NCBI GenBank assembly: GCA_046481785.1
Contig: JAWOJF010000377.1
Span: 1 to 9,379, forward strand
Direction of reading: 5' to 3'
Origin: JAWOJF01 sp046481785
Lineage (GTDB): Bacteria > Bacteroidota > Ignavibacteria > Ignavibacteriales > Ignavibacteriaceae
DNA: 9,379 nucleotides
Positions 1 to 6,136 of this stretch are shown one piece after another. Each line of letters opens with the position of its first letter. The stretch's first letter is position 1. Position numbers and translations under genes: made by a program. The notes below the pieces were generated by a model. The model was not told the origin of the DNA, did not search any database, and saw nothing but the letters and a program-made list of their open reading frames with translations.

Positions 1-53
1 ATATCACAATAAAACCAATGAAATCAAGCGGAAAGGACACTTCAGTAATCAAT

Positions 54-551
54 ATGAATAAATTTTTACTGTTCGGAATAATTGTGAGTTTAATGCTGAT
101 CTTAGCAAAACCAGTTTCAGCGCAGGATAGCGGCTTTGGGATGGGGCTTATTTTAGGAGAACCCACCGGGTTGAGCGCAAAACTGTGGACATCAGGGGAT
201 AATGCTTTTGATTTCGGCCTCGGTGTATCTTTGGGGGGAGACCGTATAAAATACCAGGGCGAATATAATAACGGCAGCCGCGTCCACTTTCACATGGATT
301 ATCTGTGGCATGCATTTAATGCAATAAGTTCAACAGAAAAGTTTCCTCTTTATTACGGCCTGGGGGGCAGGTTTAACAGCGGCGGCGGTTATGATGGTTC
401 ATTCGGTATCAGGGGCGTATTTGGTATTGCATGGTTTCCCCGGTCAACCCCGTTAGATGTTTTTATTGAATTAGTTCCGGTTTTCCAGGTTACCCCGCTT
501 ACTGGGCTTGGGATTGATGCAGGATTAGGTGTGAGATATTTCTTTCAGTAA
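54..551 (+). CDS. Small outer-membrane beta-barrel protein (DUF3996/BAPKO_0422-like)
   Basis: This encodes a secreted protein of about 165 residues that probably forms a small beta-barrel in the outer membrane. From the ATG at 54 it opens with a standard signal peptide (MNKFLLFG, a hydrophobic core, then PVSA|Q, with cleavage expected after residue 23). The mature part is made of alternating glycine and aromatic beta-strands and includes the segment GLILGEPTGLSAKLW. It ends in an aromatic residue pattern (GVRYFFQ) typical of barrel C-termini. The EPTGLSAK segment, the 'DYLWH' and 'PLYYGLGGR' segments and the 'PLDVFIELVP' strand resemble what I recall of the DUF3996 / BAPKO_0422-type outer-membrane family; this is from memory. 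An in-frame ATG at 18 would add 12 residues. I prefer 54 because it puts the charged residues right at the signal core. Neither start has a well-spaced Shine-Dalgarno. Function is unknown. The next gene starts 40 bases downstream, so they may be co-transcribed. Confidence 0.75.
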   Translation: MNKFLLFGIIVSLMLILAKPVSAQDSGFGMGLILGEPTGLSAKLWTSGDNAFDFGLGVSLGGDRIKYQGEYNNGSRVHFHMDYLWHAFNAISSTEKFPLYYGLGGRFNSGGGYDGSFGIRGVFGIAWFPRSTPLDVFIELVPVFQVTPLTGLGIDAGLGVRYFFQ

Positions 552-591
552 GAAGAAATAAGTGTGTGTTATTTATTAAAAAAGGATTTAT

Positions 592-2073
592 ATGAAACTG
601 TTTACTTATGTGCTGCTGATACTTTTGGGATTTGCTCAATTTTCTATTGCACAGGATGCTGTAGAAACCCCAAAGAATAATTCCATGTCTAATGCTTTCG
701 GTGTAACTGCTGAAGGCGGAGTGACATTGTCATTTACAGATTACGATGCTTTAAAGATGGATTATATCTGGAAAGGGTCACTTGAATATTATCTCCCTTC
801 AACGGGTAATGGAAATTTTGGATTAAGGATTTTTGGCCAGACTGGCTTTATAGCCGGGGAAGATGCTCCACTGGGTGCGTTGAATCCAACAAATGAATTT
901 TCAACCAAAATTGATATGTACGGCGGCGGAGTAATTTATATTCTTTCTGTTGCTGATGCTATATATCCATGGCTTGCTGTAGGTGTTTCCAATCTTTGGT
1001 TTTATCCGGAAGATGGCAACGGAAATAAATTACCGAATAATTTAGCAGGAAATTATTATAACCATATGCTGGCATACAATGGTGATGTGGGCCTACGGTT
1101 TATGGCTTCAAAAAATTTAAGTATTAACATAGCCGGCGGGATAATATTAGGAAGCGAAGATTTCCTGGATGACATTGAAGCCAACGACAGCAATGATAAA
1201 CTATACACTGCTACCGCAGGCCTTACTTTTTATTTCGGAAGAGACACAGATGCGGATAAGGATGGTGTCCCGGATTCAAGAGATGCCTGCCCCAATACTC
1301 CTGTAGAAGCAAAAGTGGGTGAAGACGGCTGTCCCCTTGATGCCGACAATGATGGTGTTCCGGATTATCTGGATAAATGCCCGGAAACATCTGCCGGTGT
1401 TAGAGTAGATGCACACGGCTGCCCGCTTGATTCTGATGGTGACGGTGTTTCGGATGATCTAGATAAATGTCCTGACACACCTGCCGGAGTTAAGGTAGAT
1501 GCTAACGGCTGCCCCCCTGATGCAGATGGTGATGGTGTTCCGGATTACCTGGATAAATGTTCCAATACACCAGCTAAAGTTTCGGTAGATGAAGCAGGCT
1601 GCCCGCTTGATGCAGATGGTGACGGCGTTCCTGACTACCTTGACAAATGCCCCGGTACACCTAAAGATACCCAGGTGGATGCCGAAGGATGTTCAACTGT
1701 AGATACTGTAGTTGTCTCTGAAATAAAGTCTTTGGTTCTCAGCGGCGATACAAATTTTGAATTTAATAAATCAGCACTGCTGCCAAATGCATATGCTGCC
1801 CTGGATGGTATTGTAAATACCATGAAGGAAAACCCTGAATATACATGGGAAGTAGGCGGCCATACTGACGGAATCGGCTCAGCCAGTTATAATAAAAGGC
1901 TTTCTGAACAAAGAGCCCAGTCAGTTGTAGATTATCTTGCTAATAAAGGTGTAAACAGAAATAACCTTAGAATAGTTGGTTATGGAAAAGATAGTCCTAT
2001 TGCTACAAACGATACACCTGAAGGAAGATCTATGAACAGAAGAGTTGAAATAAAATTACTCTCACAAAAGTAA
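592..2073 (+). CDS. OmpA/OprF-like porin with five thrombospondin type 3 repeats
   Basis: This is an outer-membrane protein of 493 residues that links the outer membrane to peptidoglycan. It has a signal peptide (residues 1-20, cleavage SIA|Q), an N-terminal beta-barrel of roughly residues 22-218, five aspartate-rich repeats at 220-369, and a C-terminal OmpA domain at about 380-493. In that domain GHTDG and LSEQRA supply D426 and R441. They are 15 residues apart, the spacing of the two diaminopimelate-binding residues in the OmpA family, and the domain ends with the conserved MNRRVEI segment. The barrel-TSP3-OmpA order is that of OprF-type proteins. The start has AAAGGA seven to eight bases upstream. 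The gene is followed by an inverted repeat and a strong intrinsic terminator, so its transcript probably ends before the next OmpA-family gene. The exact transport or structural role of the barrel cannot be told from sequence. Confidence 0.93.
   Translation: MKLFTYVLLILLGFAQFSIAQDAVETPKNNSMSNAFGVTAEGGVTLSFTDYDALKMDYIWKGSLEYYLPSTGNGNFGLRIFGQTGFIAGEDAPLGALNPTNEFSTKIDMYGGGVIYILSVADAIYPWLAVGVSNLWFYPEDGNGNKLPNNLAGNYYNHMLAYNGDVGLRFMASKNLSINIAGGIILGSEDFLDDIEANDSNDKLYTATAGLTFYFGRDTDADKDGVPDSRDACPNTPVEAKVGEDGCPLDADNDGVPDYLDKCPETSAGVRVDAHGCPLDSDGDGVSDDLDKCPDTPAGVKVDANGCPPDADGDGVPDYLDKCSNTPAKVSVDEAGCPLDADGDGVPDYLDKCPGTPKDTQVDAEGCSTVDTVVVSEIKSLVLSGDTNFEFNKSALLPNAYAALDGIVNTMKENPEYTWEVGGHTDGIGSASYNKRLSEQRAQSVVDYLANKGVNRNNLRIVGYGKDSPIATNDTPEGRSMNRRVEIKLLSQK
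1249..1698 (+). repeat. Five tandem 90-bp units encoding thrombospondin type 3 repeats
   Basis: Five consecutive units of exactly 30 codons encode residues 220-369 of the OmpA protein. Each follows the pattern DxDxDGVxDxxDxCxxTx, then a variable stretch, then GC. Every unit has two cysteines, ten in all, and a cluster of five or six aspartates of the kind that binds calcium in thrombospondin type 3 repeats. Units 2, 4 and 5 share DGVPDYLDKC; unit 1 (SRDAC) is the most divergent. Unit 4 has CSN where the others have a proline after the cysteine. The run acts as a rigid linker between barrel and peptidoglycan-binding domain. The lack of any length drift suggests unit duplication. Confidence 0.92.
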
Positions 2074-2080
2074 CATGTAG

Positions 2081-2099
2081 TTCTTATAACTTATAAGAA
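2081..2099. repeat. 19-bp perfect inverted repeat after the OmpA gene
   Basis: TTCTTATAA and TTATAAGAA are exact reverse complements around a single central C. It lies 8 bases after the OmpA stop codon and just before the intrinsic terminator. As RNA it could fold only as a shorter AU-rich stem, since a one-base loop is impossible. As DNA it has the symmetry of a dimeric regulator site. It could also be the weak first part of a double terminator. Confidence 0.5.
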
Positions 2100-2104
2100 T
2101 GGTG

Positions 2105-2141
2105 ATAGAAGCGGCCCCACAAAAGCCGCTTCTATATTTTT
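2105..2141 (+). terminator. Intrinsic terminator of the OmpA gene
   Basis: An 11-bp perfect stem (ATAGAAGCGGC at 2105-2115 pairing with GCCGCTTCTAT at 2125-2135) closes a 9-base loop. It is followed at once by A and five T at 2137-2141. The stem has a GC-rich upper half. This is a textbook Rho-independent terminator, 31 bases after the stop codon at 2073. It separates the OmpA gene from the downstream lipoprotein, which then needs its own promoter or read-through. Confidence 0.88.
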
Positions 2142-2173
2142 AAGAATCTTTAAATATTTATCGGAGCAGCAGG

Positions 2174-2842
2174 ATGAAAAATGTTAAAATTATAATTTTA
2201 TTTTTCTCATTAGTTCTGGCGGTTATTGTTTATGGCTGTGCAGCAAGCAATACTGTTAAAGGAGGGGTTATTGGCGGCGGTGCCGGCGCAGTAGTGGGGG
2301 GTGTAATTGGGCACTATTCAGATAATACAGTGCTGGGGGCAATAATTGGCGCAGCAGTTGGCGGTACAGCGGGAGCTTTGATTGGCAACTATATGGATAA
2401 GCAGGCAGAAGAAATGCAGAATGATATTTCAGGCGCTAAAATAGAAAGAGTAGGCGAAGGTATAAAAATAACTTTTGATTCAGGAATCTTGTTTGCTACT
2501 AATTCCTCATCCCTTGAGCCGCAGGCAAAACTGAATATTAATAAGTTGGCTGTTATTCTTAATAAGTATAATGATACCAATATACTTGTAACCGGTCATA
2601 CCGATTTTGACGGCACAGATCAGTATAATCAGACATTATCTGAACAAAGAGCCAGATCTGTATCTAACTATGCAGGAATGCAGGGTGTTTCTTCTTCAAG
2701 GTTTTCTGTTATTGGACTTGGTGAAACCGAACCCGTTGCTTCTAATGAAACCCAGGATGGAAAACGTATGAACAGGCGTGTTGAGATTGCAATTTTTGCA
2801 AATGACAAACTTAAAACTGCTGCTGAAAAGGGGAGAATTTAA
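2174..2842 (+). CDS. Glycine-zipper OmpA-family lipoprotein (YiaD-like)
   Basis: This encodes a 222-residue lipoprotein that is likely anchored in the outer membrane and binds peptidoglycan. The N-terminus (MKNVK, a hydrophobic run, then VYGC) gives a lipobox with C22 as the lipidated residue. The tyrosine at -2 is slightly unusual. Alanine at +2 does not match a retention signal. Residues 30-72 form a glycine zipper in two halves (GGVIGGGAGAVVGG and GAIIGAAVGGTAGALIG) that could span or pack against a membrane. The C-terminal OmpA domain, about residues 95-212, has GHTDF (D144) and LSEQRA (R159) at the family's 15-residue spacing, and ends MNRRVEI. The start has GGAG seven bases upstream. 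This order of lipobox, glycine zipper and OmpA domain matches the E. coli YiaD type. It lies downstream of a terminator, so separate control from the OprF-like gene is likely. Confidence 0.92.
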   Translation: MKNVKIIILFFSLVLAVIVYGCAASNTVKGGVIGGGAGAVVGGVIGHYSDNTVLGAIIGAAVGGTAGALIGNYMDKQAEEMQNDISGAKIERVGEGIKITFDSGILFATNSSSLEPQAKLNINKLAVILNKYNDTNILVTGHTDFDGTDQYNQTLSEQRARSVSNYAGMQGVSSSRFSVIGLGETEPVASNETQDGKRMNRRVEIAIFANDKLKTAAEKGRI

Positions 2843-2909
2843 AGAATAATTTTCATTACATCAGGTATACTGTTTTGTATTATGATTAATAATAAAAAGA
2901 AAAACAATT

Positions 2910-3359
2910 ATGATTTCCAGAAAAATATTTATATGGGAAACTCAGTCTATAATAGCACTTGATTTAAAAGGGCTTTTAACAAAAAAAGGTTTTGAAGCGA
3001 GAATAATGGCATCAAAAGAAGAGATTATGCCCATTATATCGAATGAAACCCCTGAATTATTTATTGTCTGCACTGATTCAGACTTTGAACTTGCGGCAAA
3101 ATTAACCAATATTATACAATGCATGAATATACCTGTTATAATTTTATCAACATTAAGCAAAACATCCTTGATTGGGCAGTATGATTTTTCAGTAGTTAAA
3201 TATATTGCAAAACCATTTGATGAAGAAGAATTGCTTATTTGTATTGGAGAAATCCTGGATATAAAGTATAAACTAAAACACAGCGAAGAATACTTTGGAG
3301 ATTTTCAACATTCAAAAAAAATAGCCGATAACTCTTTTGAAAATTTAATATTAAACTAA
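2910..3359 (+). CDS. Stand-alone pseudo-receiver (response-regulator-like) protein
   Basis: This encodes a 149-residue soluble protein with the fold pattern of a response-regulator receiver domain but without its chemistry. The start aligns with the usual 'VEDExIIALDL' segment as IWETQSIIALDL, so of the acidic pocket only E10 remains and the Asp has become T11. The segment PELFIVC occupies the place of the usual PDLILLD, putting C54 where the phosphorylated aspartate belongs. S80 at the Thr/Ser position and K101 in KPF are kept. Residues 121-130 (KLKHSEEYFG) look like the linker that normally leads from a receiver into a PAS domain, yet the protein stops about 20 residues later. It may be a phosphorylation-independent binding domain or the surviving front part of a receiver-PAS sensor. 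There is no good Shine-Dalgarno and there is no output domain. I cannot name a partner. Confidence 0.75.
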   Translation: MISRKIFIWETQSIIALDLKGLLTKKGFEARIMASKEEIMPIISNETPELFIVCTDSDFELAAKLTNIIQCMNIPVIILSTLSKTSLIGQYDFSVVKYIAKPFDEEELLICIGEILDIKYKLKHSEEYFGDFQHSKKIADNSFENLILN

Positions 3360-3372
3360 ACACACATTTAAT

Positions 3373-3396
3373 GGGATATTTCCTTAAATATAGCCC
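3373..3396 (+). terminator. Possible weak terminator hairpin after the pseudo-receiver
   Basis: GGGATATTT and AAATAT-AG-CCC can pair as a 9-bp stem with a two-base bulge and a four-base loop. It begins 14 bases after the stop codon. The following bases are pyrimidine-rich (ATTTCATCCTTTT) but not a clean T-run, so termination is only possible. Nothing else downstream of this gene looks like a terminator. Confidence 0.3.
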
Positions 3397-3466
3397 GTAT
3401 TTCATCCTTTTGCCCTATTTACTTCCCGGTTAAATCACTATAACTTTCCCTATACTGCTTAATTGC

Positions 3467-3482
3467 AATAATCCGGATTATT
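3467..3482. repeat. 16-bp perfect palindrome in the 258-base intergenic stretch
   Basis: AATAATCCGGATTATT reads the same on both strands. It lies in the non-coding stretch 3360-3617, about 150 bases upstream of the glycosyltransferase start. The inner ten bases (AATCCGGATT) recur at 9295-9304, also outside any gene. The symmetry fits a regulator operator, but no regulator is shown to bind it. A further short hairpin (ACTGA-CAT-TCAGT) sits at 3505-3517. I see no gene in 3360-3582. Confidence 0.5.
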
Positions 3483-3582
3483 ATGAGAATTTTGTTTAAA
3501 TGTTACTGACATTCAGTGAATTAATCGAAATCATAATAAGAGTGTGTTTAACGGGTTTAAAGATTTTTAATGTAACGCTTTT

Positions 3583-3621
3583 ATGAAACAAGACAAGAAC
3601 AAGAAGGAGATAGCATCCTGA
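3583..3621 (+). CDS. Possible 12-residue leader ORF overlapping the glycosyltransferase start
   Basis: ATG at 3583 opens MKQDKNKKEIAS and stops at TGA 3619-3621. The stop overlaps the proposed CTG start of the next gene by four bases (CTGA). That geometry resembles the ATGA overlaps used in translational coupling. There is no Shine-Dalgarno before the ATG. The peptide's lysine codons double as the ribosome site of the next gene, so it may be only a by-product of that site. Alternatively, it is the true N-terminus of the glycosyltransferase, separated from it by a one-base deletion. Confidence 0.2.
   Translation: MKQDKNKKEIAS
3604..3609 (+). promoter_or_regulatory. Strong Shine-Dalgarno that sets a CTG start
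   Basis: AAGGAG, inside AAGAAGGAGATA, is the strongest ribosome-binding sequence in the window. It lies eight bases before CTG at 3618-3620, which is ideal spacing. No ATG, GTG or TTG in the glycosyltransferase frame occurs between the upstream in-frame stop (3573-3575) and TTG at 3897, so this site points to CTG as the initiation codon. Confidence 0.65.
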
Positions 3622-5903
3622 AGAAGAGTTTACCCAATAATTCCACAATAAACAGAATTGCATTTATCGGTAATTATTTACCAAGGCAATGCGGCATCGC
3701 TACGTTTACTACAGACTTATGCGAAGCAATAGCCGCACAGTACAAAAAAATAACATGTATAGCCTTACCAGTTAATGATACCGAAGCAGGATATGCCTAC
3801 CCTTCGCGTGTCCGTTTTGAACTTGCTGAGAAAGACATTGAGTCTTACAGGCGTGCCGCTGACTTTTTAAATATAAATAATGTTGATCTTGTATGTTTGC
3901 AATTTGAGTATGGGATATTCGGCGGAAAAGCGGGAAGTTATATTTTATCACTGTTAAGTGAATTGAGAATGCCGATAGTTACGACCCTGCATACTATATT
4001 AAAAAATCCCGGCCCGGAGCAGTTGGGTGTGTTAAAAGAAGTTGCCGCTTTATCAGACAGGCTGATTGTAATGAGTGAACTCGGCGCTGAAATGCTGCAA
4101 ACTATTTATGATGTTTTGCCTGAAAAAATTGACCTGATCCCTCATGGAATTCCGGATATGCCGTTTGTTGATCCCAGTTTTAATAAAGATTTATTTGGTG
4201 TGGAGGGGAAAACCGTATTGCTTAGTTTTGGTTTACTTTCTGCGAGTAAAGGAATTGAAACTGTAATCTCAGCACTTCCGGAAATAGTAGCCCAATACCC
4301 GGATGTTGTTTATATGATAGTTGGTGCTACTCATCCTCATGTAATACAAAATGATGGCGAATCATACCGCCTATCTCTTCAATGGCTTGCAGAAGAAAAG
4401 GGAGTAGAGGGTAATGTTATTTTTTATAACCGGTTTGTAAGCCTGGAAGAGTTAATAGAGTTTATCAGCACTGCCGATATTTACATTACACCATATATTA
4501 ATGAAGCACAAATAGTATCAGGCACCCTGGCATACACACTGGGAGCCGGTAAGGCAGTTATCTCCACGCCATACTGGTATGCGCAGGAAATGCTTGCAGA
4601 TGGACGGGGCATCCTGGTACCCTTCAGAGATTCTGTGGCATTAGCTGAGCAGGTTATTAGCCTGCTTGATAATGAAGCAGGCCGTCATGCAATGCGCAAG
4701 CGTGCCTATCTTTACGGGCGGGGAATGATCTGGTCTGAAGTGGCACAAAGATATATGGAAAGTTTTGAAAGAACGCGGGCTGAAAGACGCCACTATATTC
4801 CTCCCGAATTTACAGCAAAATCTCTTAATAAATATCCCGGAGAATTGCCTGTGCTTAAACTGGATCACCTGCGGAATATGACTGATGAAACGGGTATGCT
4901 GCAGCATGCTCTGTTTACTGTTCCAAATTATGCACATGGTTATGCAACTGATGATAATTCACGCGCTCTTTTGATAGGTATTCTCCTGGGTAAATTGGGT
5001 ATTAGTGAGAGTTACGGTTTGGTTTCGCGATATCTTGCTTTCCTTGGATTTGCATTTAATACACATACAAAGGGGTTCAGAAATTTTATGGATTATCAGC
5101 GTAACTGGCTTGAAGAAAATGGATCTAATGATAATCACGGGCGAGCACTATGGTCACTGGGAACAGTATTGGGGAACTCTACCACACCGGCATTTAATAA
5201 TATGGCAGGCTGGTTATTTGAGCAGGCTCTTCCTTCAATTCTTCACACTACCAGCCCCCGGGCATGGGCGTTTGCACTTATTGGTATTTATGAATATTCA
5301 CAAAAATTTTCCGGTGACAGGAGAGCAACCCAGGTATGCGAAGAACTGGCTGGACGCCTTTTAGGATTGTATGATAAAAACCGGACGGAAAAATGGCATT
5401 GGTATGAAAATTCTCTTTCTTACTGTAATGCTGCTTTACCCCACGCTTTATTAATTTCCGGCAAGCTGCTTCAGAATGAGGTAATGACTAATGCAGCGCT
5501 GGAGTCGCTAAACTGGCTGGTAGATCTTCAACATTCAAAAGAGGGACATTTTGTACCTATAGGTTCCAATGGATTTTATAAGCAGGGGGGTAAACGTGCC
5601 CGTTTTGATCAGCAGCCGGTTGAAGCCCAGGCAACTGTTTCAGTTTGTCTTGAGGCATTTAAAATAACAGGGGATAAACGCTGGAATAAGGAAGCCCGGC
5701 TTGCATTTGATTGGTTTCTTGGACGTAATGATTTAGATCTTCCAATCTATGATCCTACCACCGGCGGCTGCAGAGATGGTTTACATCCTGACCGTGCAAA
5801 TGAAAACCAGGGAGCGGAATCTACACTGGCCTTTCTCCACTCGTTATTGGAATTACGATTAGCCGAAAACACTTCCATAATAATGGAGTCTAAATTAAAT
5901 TGA
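3618..5903 (+). CDS. GT4-type glycosyltransferase fused to an alpha/alpha-toroid glycosidase-like domain
   Basis: With the CTG start this encodes 761 residues. Residues 13-33 (RIAFIGNYLPRQCGIATF and following) are the glycine loop of the first GT-B Rossmann domain, and homology clearly continues through LVCLQFEYGIFGG, so the conventional TTG start at 3897 is too late. LIPHGIPD lies near residues 173-180. The donor-sugar Rossmann domain follows, with SFGLLSASKG (about 203-212) and SGTLAYTLGAGKAV (about 301-314). The second Glu of the GT4 EX7E motif is absent. From about residue 410 a second domain begins: NYAHGYATDDNSRAL (437-451), WYENSLSYCNAALPHAL (595-611) and HPDRANENQGAEST (723-736). These are helical-repeat segments like six-hairpin glycosidase folds. 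It has no signal peptide, so it is probably cytoplasmic and works on polysaccharide or glycolipid. Donor and acceptor are unknown. The next gene follows after 24 bases. Confidence 0.85.
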   Translation: MKKSLPNNSTINRIAFIGNYLPRQCGIATFTTDLCEAIAAQYKKITCIALPVNDTEAGYAYPSRVRFELAEKDIESYRRAADFLNINNVDLVCLQFEYGIFGGKAGSYILSLLSELRMPIVTTLHTILKNPGPEQLGVLKEVAALSDRLIVMSELGAEMLQTIYDVLPEKIDLIPHGIPDMPFVDPSFNKDLFGVEGKTVLLSFGLLSASKGIETVISALPEIVAQYPDVVYMIVGATHPHVIQNDGESYRLSLQWLAEEKGVEGNVIFYNRFVSLEELIEFISTADIYITPYINEAQIVSGTLAYTLGAGKAVISTPYWYAQEMLADGRGILVPFRDSVALAEQVISLLDNEAGRHAMRKRAYLYGRGMIWSEVAQRYMESFERTRAERRHYIPPEFTAKSLNKYPGELPVLKLDHLRNMTDETGMLQHALFTVPNYAHGYATDDNSRALLIGILLGKLGISESYGLVSRYLAFLGFAFNTHTKGFRNFMDYQRNWLEENGSNDNHGRALWSLGTVLGNSTTPAFNNMAGWLFEQALPSILHTTSPRAWAFALIGIYEYSQKFSGDRRATQVCEELAGRLLGLYDKNRTEKWHWYENSLSYCNAALPHALLISGKLLQNEVMTNAALESLNWLVDLQHSKEGHFVPIGSNGFYKQGGKRARFDQQPVEAQATVSVCLEAFKITGDKRWNKEARLAFDWFLGRNDLDLPIYDPTTGGCRDGLHPDRANENQGAESTLAFLHSLLELRLAENTSIIMESKLN

Positions 5904-5927
5904 AAATCAACATAAAGGAGAATGATC

Positions 5928-6053
5928 ATGAGTAAAGGACAGAATACTAAAAAAGGATCCAAAAAGGAGCCCATGAAAACCATGAAGGAAAAAAAGGCGG
6001 CTAAAAAGGAAAAAAAGGATAATAAAAATAATCCTCCGATTCTTCCGAAGTAA
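5928..6053 (+). CDS. 41-residue lysine-rich small protein
   Basis: A short gene with an excellent AAAGGAG seven bases before its ATG encodes MSKGQNTKK... ending PPILPK. About two fifths of the residues are lysine, with few acidic residues and no cysteine or aromatic residue, so it is strongly basic and probably unstructured. The TMKEKKAAKKEKKD core resembles small lysine-rich hypothetical proteins that I recall from several Gram-negative genomes; that is memory, not a search. It sits 24 bases after the glycosyltransferase and 83 before the rubrerythrin-like gene, so it is likely co-transcribed. Binding to nucleic acid or to an anionic polymer is plausible from charge alone. I do not recognise a function. 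Confidence 0.75.
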   Translation: MSKGQNTKKGSKKEPMKTMKEKKAAKKEKKDNKNNPPILPK

Positions 6054-6083
6054 TAAGTAATTTATATATGAAAAAGATGATCA

Positions 6084-6107
6084 CGTTGTATATAAAAATA
6101 TTCAACG
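6084..6107 (+). repeat. AU-rich imperfect hairpin before the rubrerythrin-like gene
   Basis: CGTTG at 6084-6088 pairs with CAACG at 6103-6107. Inside it ATAT pairs with ATAT across one T-T mismatch, leaving an AAAA loop. No T-run follows, so it is not a good terminator. It could stabilise or process the message between the lysine-rich gene and the rubrerythrin-like gene. It may be chance. Confidence 0.3.
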
Positions 6108-6136
6108 AATGAATTAATTTTAATGAAAGGAAAATT

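Noticed and set aside
1249..1698. 90-bp repeats as a CRISPR array or mobile repeat
   Set aside because: They are in-frame coding units of thrombospondin type 3 sequence with no unique spacers.
4641..4937. Minus-strand 98-residue frame
   Set aside because: It lies wholly inside the glycosyltransferase gene and resembles no protein family I know.
5005..5364. 119-residue + strand reading frame inside the glycosyltransferase
   Set aside because: It is a shadow in another frame of a well-supported domain, with no ribosome site or recognisable motif.
3897..5903. TTG at 3897 as the glycosyltransferase start
   Set aside because: The frame stays open for 107 codons upstream, and that stretch holds the conserved N-terminal GT-B segment and a strong Shine-Dalgarno before CTG 3618.
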